Shown here piece by piece: positions 45,575-57,465 of a stretch of 64,000 bases of DNA. Positions within the stretch are counted from its first letter, which is position 1, and each line of letters starts with the position of its first letter. Source of the DNA: Okapia johnstoni (lineage: Eukaryota > Chordata > Mammalia > Artiodactyla > Giraffidae); the NCBI GenBank assembly GCA_024291935.2, contig CM044320.1, forward strand, positions 56,548,001-56,612,000, read 5' to 3'. Both the position numbers and the translations under genes were made by a program. The notes beneath the pieces were generated by a model that had not been told where the DNA came from, searched no databases, and saw nothing but the letters and a program-made list of their open reading frames with translations.

Positions 45575-45725
45575 AATCTCTGCCACATATACATTATCTT
45601 ACCTGATCGTTACAGTGACTCAGTCAGATGAGTGTCATTGACCCCGTCTTACGAAGGGAAGTAAACCTCAAAATGTCACACAGGCAGAGGTGTCAGAACC
45701 AGATCCCTGGCTGTCTGATTACTAA
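45575..45725 (-). mobile_element. MIR SINE fragment, diverged
   Basis: 'cattatcttacctgatcgtt', 'gagtgtcattgaccccgtct' and 'aatgtcacacaggcagaggt' follow the reversed MIR order. Confidence 0.55.
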
Positions 45726-46434
45726 TACTGTGTCTGTCTCAATATGTTACATCCCGCCCTCCCACCCCAAGTTTAGCAAGTACTTCACTCTCAGTAAGTG
45801 ACAGTTATTTCTATTTCTGCAACCATACATAGTACATTTTAGAACACTGCTATTTCTTTGGATTATTATTCAGTTCAGTTCAGTCACTCAGTTGTGTCCT
45901 ACTCTGCAACCCCATGGACTACAGCACGCTGGGCCTCCCTGTCCATCACTAATTCTTGGAGCTTGCTCAAACTCATGTCCATAAAGTCGGTGATGCCATC
46001 AAACCATCTCATCCTCTGTCATTCCCTTCTCCTCCTGCCTTCAATCTTTCCCAGCATCAGGGTCTTTTCAAATGAGTCAGTTCTTCGCATCAGGTGGCCA
46101 AAGTATTGGAGTTTCAGCTTCAGCATCAGTCCTTTCAATGAATATTCAGGACTGATTTCTTTCAGGATGTATTGGTTGGATCTCCTTGCTGTCCAAGTTA
46201 ATACGACAAGAGTCTTCTCAAGAGTCTTCTCCAACACCACAGTTCAAAAGCATCAATTCTTTGGTGCTCAGCTTTCTTCACCGTCCAACTCTCACATCCG
46301 TACATGACCACTGGAAAAATCATAGCCTTGACTAGAATGGACTGTTGTTGGCAAAGTAATGTCCCTACTTTTTAATATGCTGTCTCGGTTGGTGATAACT
46401 TTTCTTCCAAGGAAGTTAACTTTGAGTTTCATGG

Positions 46435-46938
46435 CTACAGCCACCATCTGCAGTGATTTTGGAGCCCCCCAAAATAAAGTCTGTCACTGTTTCCATTTTT
46501 TCCCCCATCTATTTGCCATGAAGTGATGGGACTGGATGCCATGATCTTAGTTTTCTGAACGTTGAGTTTTAAGGCAACTTTTTCACTCTCCGCTTTCACT
46601 TTCCTCAAGAGGCTCTTTAGTTCTTCTTTGCTTTCTGCCATAAGGATGCTGTCCTCTGCATATCTGAGGTTACTGATATTTCTCCTGGCAATCTTGATTC
46701 CAGCTTGAGCTCCATCCAGCCCAGTGTTTCTCATGATGTACTCTGCATATAAGTTAAATAAGCAGGGTGACAATATACAACCTTGATGTACTCCTTTTCC
46801 TATTTGGAACCAGTCTGTTGTTTCATGTCCAGTTCTAACCGTTGCTTCTTGACCTGCATACAGATTTCTTAGAAGGCAGGTCAGGTGGTCCGGTATTCCC
46901 ATCTCTTGAAGAATTTTCCACAGTTTGTTGTGATCCAC
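46435..46938 (-). pseudogene. BovB copy F RT palm with mutated catalytic motif (YAED)
   Basis: The 167-codon frame begins DHNKLWKIL and contains QGCILSPCLFNLYAEY, but the usual YADD is YAED here (plus strand gtcctctgcata). The first of the two paired aspartates is lost. Later codons run KIMASSPITSWQIDG before the frame shifts. Motif A lies outside the frame. Confidence 0.92.
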
Positions 46939-46983
46939 ACAGTCAAAGGCTTCGGCAAAGTCAATAAAGCAGAAGTAGATGTT

Positions 46984-47385
46984 TTACTGGAAATCGCTTG
47001 CTTTTTCTATGATCCAACGGATGTTGGCAATTTGATCTCTGGCTCCTCTGCCTTTTCTAAAACCAGCTTGAGCATCTGGAAGTTCACGGTTTATGTATTG
47101 TTGAAGCCTGGCTTGGAGAATTTTGAGAGTTAGTTTCCTAGCGTGTGAGATGAGCGCAATTGTGCGGTAGTTTGGGCACTCTTTGGCATTGCCTTTCTTT
47201 GGGATCGGAATGAAAACTAACCTTTTCCATTCCTGTGGCCATTGCCGAGTTTTCCAAATTTGCTGGCATATTGAGTGCAGCACTTTCACAGCATCATCTT
47301 TTAGAATTTGAAACAGCCCAACTGGAATTCCATCACCTCTGCTAACTTTGTAGTGATGCTTTCTAAGGCCCACTTGACTTAGCAT
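46984..47385 (-). pseudogene. BovB copy F RT fingers fragment
   Basis: The 133-codon frame contains GDGIPVGLFQ, KVLHSICQQIWKTRQWPQEW, FIPIPKKGNAKEC and GFRKGRGARDQIANIRW, and breaks at KASDFQ just before motif A. Confidence 0.9.
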
Positions 47386-47635
47386 TCCAGGATGTCTGGT
47401 TCTAGGTAAGTGATCACACCATTGTGGTTATCTGGGTCATGAAGATCTTTTTTGTATAGTTCTTCTGTGTATTCTTGCCACCTTTCCTTAATATCTTCTT
47501 CTTCTTTTATAGGTCCATACCATTTCTGTCCTTTATTGTGCCCATCTTTGCATGAAATATTCCCTTGGTATCTCTAATGTTCTTGAAGAGATCTCTAGTC
47601 TTTCCCATTCCATTTTTTCCCTCTATTTCTTTGCA

Positions 47636-47869
47636 TTAATCACTGAGGAAGGCTTTCTTATCTCTCCTTGCTATTTTTTGGAACTCTGCATTCAAAAGGG
47701 TATATCTTTCCTTTCCTCCTTTGCCTTTCACTTCTCTTCCTTTCACAGCTATTTGTAAGACCTCCTCAGACAACCATTTTGCCTTTTTGCCTTTCTTTTT
47801 CTTGGGGATGTTCTTGATCACTGCCTCCTGCACAATGTCATGAACCTCCATCCATAATTCTTCAGGCAC
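47636..47869 (-). pseudogene. BovB copy F linker fragment
   Basis: The 77-codon frame reads PEELWMEVHDIVQE, the KKKKGKKAKWLSEE basic stretch and EFQKIARRDKKAFLSD, the region between endonuclease and RT. Confidence 0.88.
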
Positions 47870-47984
47870 TCTGTCAGATCCAATCCCTTGAATCTATTTG
47901 TCATTAGGCCACCTTTTATTACTACTGGCTTTTGCCATTGTGTTCAGGCTAAATTTTCATTGTCAAGTGCGTGGATGCATACAC

Positions 47985-48180
47985 GCTCAGTTGCTCAGTC
48001 ATGTCCGACTCCACAAGGACTGTAGCCCCCTAGGCTCCTCTGTCTATGGGATTTCCCAGGGAAGCATACTGGAATGTTTGCCATTTTCTTGTCCAGGGGA
48101 ATCTTCCTGACCCAGGGTTTGAATCCATGTCTCCTGCATTGACAGGCAAGTTCTTTACCACTGAGCCACCAGGGAAGCCC
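47985..48180 (-). mobile_element. Bov-tA SINE
   Basis: Tail 'ctcagttgctcagtcatgtc' at left, 'cctgacccagggtttgaatc' in the tRNA-like part, and head ending 'gagccaccagggaagccc' at 48180. Confidence 0.88.
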
Positions 48181-49214
48181 TAGGCTGCCTTTAAGTTCCC
48201 AGGCTCACAGTTTTCAGCATCAAGCACCCTTTCTTGTGCTTCAGGATGATCTCAGCCCTGTGACAAGAACATTTTCTCTCCCAGGGAAAAGAGTCTACTT
48301 AAATATTTGAATTTCTTGTATCTGCATTGCTTTCCAAAGTGAATCAAGCCAATGGTGTATGAAGGGCAATGGATACACCCAATTCTTAATAATTGGATGG
48401 GTTTTCTCATTTTGGTCTTGTTAGTCAATTCAGTGCAGTACAATTAAATCAGGAGAGAGGGGGCATTCAGTTAAATGGCTTCATTCCCAGTCTCTAGAAT
48501 CTCTTTTCTGCACTAGAACATTGCTGGATGAGCAATTTCCTTTTTTTTCTGCCTGACATAGCCAATGTGCAGCAGCTTAATTAGTTTGAATGAATTCCAT
48601 TTCTATGGGGCCAAAGGTTATGAGATCATGTTAGGAAAAAGGTTCATATAGGTGATTGAATTATTTAATTAATAAGCTGATTAACTCATGTTAATCTGGC
48701 TCTAGAGGGGGCTCACAACAATTGAGTGCTTTGTGAACTGCACTATATCCTTATTTTGCTTTTAAAAATCACCCTGTCCTGTGCCTGAGAATATACCATG
48801 GACACCAAATTAAATATTAATTTTCTGCAATTCAAATGCATTGTCTTCCACTTGTTAATCTTCCTATAGTCAGTTAGATATTATCTGACTAGAAGAAAGG
48901 TCTTGGGGTCTATATATATTTAAAAAGCCCTTTTATTATGGTCATAACATTTTTATTTCCCCTTTAGGTCTTACCAAAGAAAATACAAGTCTAGAGTGTT
49001 TTGTACAAAAAGGTACATGAGCATACAAACAGAATATTTTTTGAATTGAATAATTTATTTCTACATCCCCAAACACTTTGCCAAGAAGTGCATTTCCAAA
49101 CCTCAAATAGTAAATCTGCTTCCAGAAGCCTTGGTCCTTGCTTTATCCAGAGTCAGCGGGAGATGTGAAAACAATAGCGTGGTCTCTGTGAGAGGATGTG
49201 TAGGTGGTTGGCAC
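48181..49214. other. No gene seen; AT-rich unclassified DNA
   Basis: No frame of note and no recent repeat. Possibly single-copy. Confidence 0.5.
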
Positions 49215-49432
49215 CTGGCCCTTGGCACTAGCCTGTCTGCCTTTGAATCTCAGATTTTCTACTTGCCATCCATGTCACCCTAGACAGTTTACTTAATTTC
49301 TCTGTTTTAAATTACTACCTGTAAATTAGAGCTGATGGTAATGATACCTAACGTGCAGGCTTTTGAGGATTAAAAATAAACATGCATTATATTTATACAG
49401 TTCCTGACACAATAAGTGCTACATAAAGTGTA
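49215..49432 (+). mobile_element. MIR SINE
   Basis: Landmarks in sense order: 'ctgtctgcctttgaatctca', 'acttaatttctctgttttaa', 'tgaggattaaaaataaaca', 'cctgacacaataagtgcta'. Confidence 0.65.
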
Positions 49433-49629
49433 TAGTATAATCATTTAATCTTTTTCTCTAAGACGTGATTTTTATTGGACATGAACATTCATAGGAGACA
49501 TACAGCATCCCCAAGATAGCCTGAAAGATACACAGCAGCACTGGCCTGTTGAAGTTGCTGATTGGGCCACTTATCTCTCAGGATGGCTCAGGCTCACATG
49601 AGTTGGAGCCAGAGAGGAATGTCATGAAC

Positions 49630-49832
49630 AAAGGCTTTTGGAGTTGAACAGGTAGGGATTAAATTTTGGTTCTGCCACTTTTAGACAAGTGACCTTAGGC
49701 AAGTCCCTTACTTCTGAGCCATAGTCTCTTCACCTGTAAAGGATCACTGGGGAGGGATTAAGAAGTTGCAGTATGGAAAGCACTTTTCATAGTACCTGGT
49801 TGGTCCAAGTGCTCAATAAAAGCTAGTTTTTT
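49630..49832 (+). mobile_element. MIR SINE, its 3' end duplicated by an L1 insertion
   Basis: Sense MIR order: 'ttttggagttgaacaggtag', 'ggttctgccacttttagac', 'ttaggcaagtcccttact' and 'agtgctcaataaaagc'. The last 21 bases (49812-49832) recur at 50656-50676 on the other side of the L1. Confidence 0.75.
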
Positions 49833-50655
49833 AAAACTTTAATATTTTATTTAAAATTTTTATTTTACATTCTTTGTTTTTATACAATTTTAAAGGTTAT
49901 TTTCCGTATACAATTATTACAAAATATTGGTTATATTTCCTGTGCTGTACAATACATCTTTAAGGCAACCTTACACCCAATAGTTTGTGCCACCCAGTCA
50001 TTAACCCCTATATTGCCATTCCCACTTTCACTGGTACCCACTAGTTTTTTTCTCTAGCTATAAGTCTGCTTCTTTTTTTGTTTCATTCACTACTTCATTC
50101 TATTTTTTTTTAGATTCCACATATAAGTGATATCATACAGTGTTTGTCTTTCTCTGTCTGACTTATTTCACTTGGCATAATGCTTTCCAAGTCTATTCAT
50201 GTTGCTGCAGATGACAAAATTTCATTATTTTTTATGGCTGAGTAGTATTCCATTGTGTATATTTACCACATCTTCTTTATCCATCTGTCAATGGACATGT
50301 AGGTTGTTTCATGTCTTGCAATTGTAAATAATGCTGCTATGGACATTGGAATGTATGTATCTTTTCAAATTAATGTTTTTGTTTCTTTGGGAATATATAC
50401 CCAGGAGTGGAATTGCTGGGTCACATGGTAGTTCTCTTTTTAGTTTTTTAAGAAACCTCCATACTGTTTTTCACAGTGGCTGCACCAATTTACATTCCCC
50501 CCAACAGTGTATAAGGGTTCACTTTTCTTCACATCCCCGCCAACATTGGTTATTTGTATACTTTTTGACAATAGCTATTCTGATAGGTGTGAGGAGATAT
50601 CTCATTGTGGTTTTGATTGACATTTCCTTGATGATCAGCGATATTGAGCTCAGAC
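49833..50655 (-). mobile_element. L1 3' portion, 5' truncated, inserted at the end of a MIR
   Basis: The T-rich left end is the reversed A tail. It is followed by 'tttcctgtgctgtacaatac', 'ttccacatataagtgatatc', 'tttatggctgagtagtattc', 'tatacccaggagtggaattg' and the break at 50655. A 21-bp duplication, ctcaataaaagctag plus six T, borders it at 49812-49832 and 50656-50676. Confidence 0.92.
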
Positions 50656-50690
50656 CTCAATAAAAGCTAGTTTTTTTTTCTTTTTCATTC

Positions 50691-50708
50691 TTTTTTTTTT
50701 TTTTTTTT
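50691..50708. repeat. Poly-T run (18 bases)
   Basis: T18 after a shorter T-rich stretch beyond the L1 target duplication. It may be the A tail of another minus-strand insertion, but no element body is recognised to its right. Confidence 0.8.
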
Positions 50709-51133
50709 AAAACAACTGTGGTTAAGTCCCAGAGGGAGACAATCCAAAAGCTTAAACTAGGGAAGGTTGAAACATTGTCTCCCTTTACATCTTTATTTTC
50801 CCTGGGTGTAAGATTAAAAAATGGAGTGCAAAAGTAGGAAGTCAAGAGATATCTGGCATAACAGGCAAGTTTGGCCTTGGAGTACAAAATGAAGGAGGGC
50901 AAAGGCTAACAGAGTTTTGCCAAGAGAACACATGGGTCTTGGCAAACAACCTCTTTCGACAACACAAGAGAAGACTCTATACATGGACATCACCAGATGG
51001 TCAATATTGAAATCAGATTGATTATATTCTTTGAAGCCGAAGATGGAGAAGCTCTATACAGTCAGCAAAAACAAGACCGGGAATTGACTGTGGCTCAGAT
51101 CATGAACTCTTTATTGACAAATTCAGACTTAAA

Positions 51134-51364
51134 TTGAAGAAATTAGGAAAAATCATTAGACCATTCAGGTATGACCTAAGTCAAATCCCTTACAATTATA
51201 CAGTGGAAGTGACACATAGATTCAAGGGATTAGATATGATAGATGGATTGCCTGAAGAATTATGGATGGAGGTTCATAACATTGTGCAGGAGGCTGTGAT
51301 CAAAACCATCCCCAAGAAAAAGAAATGCAAAAAGACAAAATGGTTGTCTGAGGAAGCCGTATAA
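51134..51364 (+). pseudogene. BovB copy G endonuclease end and linker
   Basis: The 76-codon frame reads KKLGKIIRPFRYDLSQIPY, PEELWMEVHNIVQEA and KKCKKTKWLSEE before a TAA replaces the usual codon after EEAV. Confidence 0.88.
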
Positions 51365-52183
51365 ATAGCTGAGAAAGGAAGAAAAGTGAAAGGCAAAGTT
51401 CGAGAAAAGGAAAGATATATCCATCTGAATGCAGAGTTCCAAAGAATAGCAAGAAGGGAAAAGGAAGCATTCCTCAGTGTTCATTGCAAAGAAATGGAGA
51501 AAATCAATAGAATGTGAAAGACTAGAGATCTCTTCAAGAACATTAGAGATACCAAGGGAACATTTCATGCAAAAATGGGCACAATAAAGGACAGAAATGG
51601 TATAGATCTAATAGAAGCAGAAGATATTGAGAAGAGGTGGCAAGAATACACAGAAGAACTATACAAAAAAGATCTTGATGACCCAGATCATCATGAGGAT
51701 GTGACCACTCACCTAGAGCCAGACATCCTGGAGTGAGAAGTCAAGGGGGCTTTAGGAAGCATCACTAGGAACAAAGCTAGTGGAGGTGATGGAATTCTAG
51801 ATGAGCAATTTCAAATCTTAAAAGATGATGCTGTGAAGGCGCTGCACTCAATATGCCAGCAAATTTGGAAAACTCGTCAGCGGCCACAGGAATGGAAAAT
51901 GTCAGTTTTCATTCCAATCCCAAAGAAAGTCTATGCCAAAGAATATTCAAATTACTGAACAATTGCTCTCATTTCACATATAAGCAAAGTAATGCTCAAA
52001 ATTCTTCAAGCCAGGCTTCAACAGTATGTGAACTGTGAACTTCCAGATGTTCAAGCTGGGTTTAGACAAGACAGAGGAAACAGAGATCAAATTGCCAACA
52101 TCTGTTGAATCATCAAAAAAGGAAGATAATTCCAGAAAAACATCTACTTCTGCTTTATTGACTACACTAAAGCCTTTAATTGT

Positions 52184-52489
52184 GTGGATCACAATAAATT
52201 GTGGAAAATTCTGAAAGAGATGGGAATACCAGACCACCTGACCTGCCTTCTAAAAAATCTGTATGCAGGTCAAGAAGCAACAGTTAGAACTGGACATGGA
52301 ACAACAGACTGGTTCCAAATAGGAAAAGGAGTACGTCAAGGATGTATATTGTCACCCTGCTTATTTAACTTATATGCAGAGTCCGGGCTGCATATAAATT
52401 ATGCTGGGCTGGATGAAGCACAAGATGGAATCAAGATTGAGGCAGAAATATCGATAACCTCACATATGCAGATGACACCACCTTTATAG
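52184..52489 (+). pseudogene. BovB copy G RT fragment, frameshifted at the catalytic motif
   Basis: The 101-codon frame starts just after motif A (DHNKLWKIL), includes RQGCILSPCLFNLYAE, then passes an altered ESGLHIN segment. One lost base near 52440 turns the YADDT codons into HMQMTPP in this frame; the nucleotides for ADDT are still present in the shifted frame. Confidence 0.9.
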
Positions 52490-52669
52490 CAGAAAGCAAA
52501 GAGGAACTAAAGAGCCTCTTGATGAAAGTGAAAGAGGAGAGTGAAAAAGTTGGCTTCAAACTCAACATTCATAAAATTAAGATCATGGCATCCAGTCCCA
52601 TCACTTCATGACAAATAGATGGGGAAACAGTGAGAGACTTTATTTTGGGGGGCTCCAAAACCACTGCAG

Positions 52670-53002
52670 ATGTTGACTGCAGTCATGAAATCAAGATCCT
52701 TGCTCCTTGGAAGAAAAGCTATGACCAACCTAGACAGCATATTAAAAAGCAGAGACATTAGCTTGCTGACAAAGGTCCATCTAGTCAAAGCCATGGTTTT
52801 TCCAGTAGTCATGTATGGATGTGAGAGTTGGACCATAAAGAAAGCTGAAGAGGATGCTTTTGAACTGTGGTGTTGGAGGAGACTCTTGAGAGTCCCTTGG
52901 ACAGCAAGGAAATCCAACCAGTCCATCCTAAAGGAAATCAGTTCTGAATATTCTTTGGAAGGACTGGAGCTGAAACTCCAATACTTTGGCCACCTGATGT
53001 GA
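52670..53002 (+). pseudogene. BovB copy G C-terminal region
   Basis: The 110-codon frame reads GRKAMTNLDSILKSRDI, KVHLVKAMVFPVVMYGCES, then ELWCWRRLLRVPWTARKSN and LKLQYFGHLM, the region after the RT core. Confidence 0.9.
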
Positions 53003-53228
53003 AGAACTGACTTTTTAGAAAAAGACTCTGAATGCTGGGAAAGATTGAAGGCAGGAGGAAACAGGGATGACAGAGGATGAGAAGGTTGGATGGCATCACA
53101 GACTCGATGGACATGAGTTTGAGCAAGCTCCCGGAGTTGGTGATTGATAGAGAAGTCTGGTTTGCTGCAGTCCATGGGGTCTCAAAGTGTCAGTCACGAC
53201 TAAGTGACTGAACTGAAGATTAAAAAAA

Positions 53229-53684
53229 TCCTTTGCTGAAGAAGTGTCTCCAAATGCTACTGATGTTAGCTGCATATTGGCTAGTTAAACTCAGTTGTTC
53301 AGGATAGGTGGGAAATATTTTGATAAATGAGACCAGATTACAGCTGAAGTATAAGAACATGAACTTTCCAATTCATAGAACATACCAAAATTTCAGTGTA
53401 AGACTGTGTCTATGAACATACAACTAAAAACCTACATTCGTCTCAATTACCATTTTATGGAATTTTAAAACTCTTCAAGCAGTTGTTTTTCTGCCATATT
53501 ATTAATATAAGAGGAGGACAAATTAAACATTAAAATGCAAAAATCACTACTGTTGATAACTTGCCTCCAATATTGTATGATACAGTTGTAACTATTACTA
53601 TGGAGCATAATTATATGAATGGTGTTGAGTACAGCTGCTTTGTAGATTTAACGGTCACTGTTTGCTATTAGTCACCTTATAGTT
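53229..53684. other. No gene seen
   Basis: AT-rich, unclassified. Confidence 0.5.
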
Positions 53685-53888
53685 TGGACTTCCCTTGTGG
53701 CTCAGCTGCTAAAAAATCAGCCTGCAGTGCAGGAGAAACTGGGTTCAATCCTTGGGTTGGGAAGATCCCCTGAAGATGGGAAAGGCTACTCACTGCAGTA
53801 TTCTGGCCTGGAGAATTCTATGGACTGTATAGTCAGTCCATGGGGCCGCAAAGAATTGGACACGACTCGGTGACTTTCACTTTCACTT
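53685..53888 (+). mobile_element. Bov-tA SINE
   Basis: Head 'ggacttcccttgtggctcag', tRNA-like 'gggttcaatccttgggttgg', body, then tail 'attggacacgactcggtgac' and a tttcacttt terminal repeat. Confidence 0.9.
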
Positions 53889-54889
53889 TGTATTTTGTAT
53901 AACATATCACATCAACAAATATTTATTGCATTTTATAAGCAAAGGAGCATGTAAACTCACAGAGAAACTTAAAGCCATGCCTTAAAACCTTGTCTTAAGT
54001 AAATGGCTTTTTATTTTAACCCAGTTCTCATAATTACCCAAGAGTGAAAGAAATTCTCTCTGATGGGACATGAACTGAAATGTGATGGAGAAAGTAATTG
54101 AGTTCCTAAGCTTGTGAACACAACCATGGCCCTCTCCTTTCTCTTGCTTCTCTGGGTACCATTGATTCCTGTCCTGGAAGATACATCAGCTTCTTGGAGG
54201 TACCACCTGTTCACTCTTAATGACTCTGTGTGGATTGCTGGTGGTTTGAGACAGACATTAACAGCAAGATTTTGCTAAATCCACCTAGGCTGTTCAATAA
54301 ATGTCAGCTAATGATCAGAAGACATTATTAAAGAGTTCCTAGCTTTCAAAATTGACTTCACTGTAAATCTTTTTATATAAAAATATTTGTATAATAACTA
54401 TTCAAAATAAAACAGATTAAAATGGTTTATAGTGAAAAATTAGAAAATTAATGATTATTACAATCACTATATTATACACCTATACCATATAGTATTATAA
54501 ATCAACTGTACTTCAACAGAAAATAAATTGAAAAAATAGAGTAAAAAAGTAGAAAATATTATAAACATAAAAAGGTAAAAAAGACCCAGAATCACAAATT
54601 GATTTGTAAATCCCATTAATATCATGGTGTATATCTTATTATAAGGCCTTTAAAAAAACATAGCCTTGTGACTAGGAAACTAAGAAAACTTGTAATGAAA
54701 TTGTTTTAAATGAAAAGTGCTGAAATGGAGCACTCTGGATTAACAGGTCTCTAGTTCTAGCTTTTCTGTTCTCTAGTACCCTTTTCTTCACACCACTTTG
54801 TTCATGTTGTTTTCCTTACTGTGCTGACTCCCAATTAAACATTTTAAGTTTAAATCTAGCTTGCTGTCATGGCATAATAGGAATAGTAA
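53889..54889. other. No gene seen; AT-rich unclassified DNA
   Basis: Very AT-rich at 54360-54560. No repeat named. Confidence 0.5.
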
Positions 54890-55085
54890 CAGTTATCATT
54901 TATTATTAGCCACCTGTGTACTAAGCATCATGTTGGGTTTTGTAACATTCCATCCTCAAAACAACTATATGAGGCATGTACCCTCATCTCACAGATTAAA
55001 AAAATATGAAATGCAAGAAATTGATTATCTTGTCCAAAATTGCACGTTAAGTGGCAGACTTGGAAAATAAAATTCCCACCTGACA
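54890..55085 (-). mobile_element. MIR SINE
   Basis: Reversed MIR order: 'ttatcatttattattagcc', 'gtgtactaagcatcatgttg', 'tcctcaaaacaactatatga', 'aattgcacgttaagtggcag'. Confidence 0.65.
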
Positions 55086-56477
55086 TTGAAGGCCTTCTTC
55101 CATCCAGACCATACTTTTCTTGCATATTTCTTAATAGAAATAGTAACTATAGGTCTATTTAGTTCCTTAAACTCTCTGTCAGCATTCTGTGTACTACCAT
55201 TCCACTCCATGGGAGCCAGTTAAGTCCCATCTTCATTTGTTCATCCATTCAATTCATTTGACCTTTATTTCCATGCCCTGTTCTGGGTGCCACTGTGGAT
55301 TATTTCCCAACTTTTGTTGACTGCTCCCTGAGTGTTAGGTCTTTTTTGTACATGTTGTCTCACCAGCTAAATTCTAACCAACTAGCAATAGGAAACTTTA
55401 GGGAACATTTGAAAAGGATTTGACATCTTTGTTATCATAATGGCAGTATATAATGATGGTGAAGTATGTTATAATGAGGTACACTGGCATTAATGTCTAA
55501 GTGGCCTGGAATTTTAAATATTGTACAGTGTTATGGGATATGTATGCAGTAGTCCTGCACAGTTGAGCATTGTCTCACCCAAATGACAGTAGTGTCCTCC
55601 TCCAGCTGCAAGTGTATTTAAGGGCAAAGATCTTTCTTTTAATAAGCTCTCTGTATCTTTATCAAGCCTGATAACCTACTCATTGAAAGTATTGCTTTTC
55701 TGTAACAATGATGGTCTCTTAATTAACCAAAAACTTTAAGTGAGATTTTCAGAGAGATTCATTCATGGAGACATGGAATGTGATGATTTCTAAGGCTAAT
55801 GATTTAGATGAAAAAGATTATGTTTGCTGAAGCAAATAGGAAGCTTCTCCCCACCCATATGTGGAAGCTTGAGTCTATAGGGATACTGAAACTCCTTCCT
55901 TGACTCATGAAATCCTCCCTCAAACATTTCTATGTACCTCCTAAAGAAGATGATAGCTATTAACATCTTAACATAACAATAGTTCACTATTGTTACTGAG
56001 GTTACGTTTACTTGTTTCCTAGTAAACATAAGCCAAGGGCACATCCCTTCAATATCCATTGATTTTGAGCAGACTAACAAAATACTTTGATAAATTATAT
56101 CTGAGAGAAACTATCCTCATCTGTAGTGGACAGGTGTCATTTTTGTTTGGTTACCCAATATCTAAACTTCTCATTCCTGAGGAATCCTTGATCAGGTATG
56201 TTCTCGGTGGGAGGCAGGATTTCCATCTCACCACTTCTTAGCTGCCAGGACATGAGCACAGATTTAGCCTGAACAATAAGGTACTTTGACCTGGACCTTG
56301 GTTCTCAAGTGGGTGACTCAAAGATGAAGGGTCAGCTAGAATTTATTCCTGGCAGTAGAAAGTGAAGCTTAGTGGTGGTGGTGGCAGTGTTCTGCAGGAG
56401 GGCTGATTGTAGTCTAGGTGATTGTTCTTGTTTGGAGATGGTGTCTATCCTGCTTCTTGATCCTCTAGAGTTCCCTT
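55086..56477. other. No gene seen; a possible L2 trace near 55235-55295
   Basis: 'tttgttcatccattcaattc' and 'ccctgttctgggtgccactg' hint at a reversed L2 end. The rest is unclassified. Frames at 55796-56080 and 56059-56241 have no family. Confidence 0.4.
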
Positions 56478-56831
56478 GGGTCTTACTCTGTTCAGGCCAC
56501 TATAACCAAATACCATAGACTGGGTGGCTTATAAATAACAGAAACCTTTCTCACAGTTCTGGAAAATGGAAGTATGAGATCAGAGTGACAGCAAGTTTGA
56601 GTGTGGACCTACTGCTGAGTCACAGACTACTTGTATCCTCACATGGTAGAAGGGGCTAGGGACCTCTGTGGGTCTTTTTTTTATAAAAGCATTAATTCAA
56701 CTCAGGAGGGCCCCACTGTTATGACCTAATCTCCCACAAAGCCCCTACCTCCTAATACCATCATCACATTGGGCATTAGGACTTCAAGATATGAATTTCT
56801 GGAGGTGGGGACACAACTATTCAAGTCATAA
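56478..56831 (-). mobile_element. MLT1 (ERVL-MaLR) solo LTR
   Basis: Reversed MLT1 text from end to end: 'tcttactctgttcaggccac', 'agactgggtggcttataaat', 'ttctcacagttctggaaaat', 'atcctcacatggtagaaggg', 'gggccccactgttatgacct', 'cacattgggcattaggactt'. It is about 350 bp, the usual size. No internal retroviral sequence is attached. Confidence 0.8.
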
Positions 56832-57250
56832 TACTGGATTACTGTGGTAGAGATTACCAGATTCTTCAACACCCTTTCTCTCTTTTAAGAAAAAGACATC
56901 CTACATCTTAAATATTGGTTACAGATTTTTCAAGCTTCCCTTGCAGCTAGATATGACCAGGTGACTAATTTTGGCCAGTTGGCAGTAGGTAGGAGTGATG
57001 TGTACAACTTTCAGGTCAAATCTTTAAAAGGAAGCTATTTACCCTTTATTCCCTCTATTTCCTTGGCTGGAGCCTGGGTGTGGTCCTGGTGATGCCAGGA
57101 TGAAGACGAAGATGATGTCTTAGAGAATGGAAAACCAAGTGGAAGAAGATTGGGTGGAAGAGCCTACAGTCTGGTTCCCTTCTCCCCACACAGGAAAGAA
57201 ACAGATTTTCTGCGTTGGTTAAGTCACTGTTGTTTGGCCTCTGCTAAAGA
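56832..57250. other. No gene seen
   Basis: Unclassified interval. Confidence 0.5.
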
Positions 57251-57465
57251 AGTGAGATCCCTCAGATGATAGAGAATCCACCTGAAATGCAGGATACACA
57301 GGAGATGTGGGTTTGATCCCTGGGTCAGGAAGATCCTCTGGAGAAGGAAATGGCAACCCACTCCAGTATTCTTGCCTGGAGAATCTCATGGACAGAGGAG
57401 CCTGGAGGGCTACAGTGCATGGAGTCGCAAAGAGTTGAACATGACTGAGCAACTTTACTTCTCTT
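57251..57465 (+). mobile_element. Bov-tA SINE
   Basis: Diverged head, then 'ggtttgatccctgggtcagg', 'ggaaatggcaacccactcca', 'ttgcctggagaatctcatgg' and tail 'caaagagttgaacatgactg'. Confidence 0.88.

Larger units (their letters stand above)
45871..47904 (-). mobile_element. BovB LINE copy F, 5' truncated
   Basis: The copy runs from the terminal cagttcagtt repeat and tail at 45871 through RT to the linker just after the endonuclease (ends near 47904). A 12-bp run, aagagtcttctc, occurs twice at about 46208-46235, a local duplication not seen in the other copies. The main frames are 46435-46938, 46984-47385 and 47636-47869. Confidence 0.95.
50822..53216 (+). mobile_element. BovB LINE copy G, 5' truncated, with target duplication
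   Basis: The copy begins in the endonuclease (after GDWN: 'gagtgcaaaagtaggaag') and ends at the 'gactgaactga' tail. The string agattaaaaaa stands at 50811-50821 and 53217-53227 and marks the insertion limits. It contains many stops. At 52380 an irregular replacement (gtccgggctgcatataaa) alters the YAEYIM region. Confidence 0.95.

Noticed and set aside
45858..46307. 149-codon plus-strand open frame
   Set aside because: Antisense to the BovB copy F 3' region.
52606..53175. 189-codon minus-strand open frame
   Set aside because: Antisense to BovB copy G C-terminal codons.
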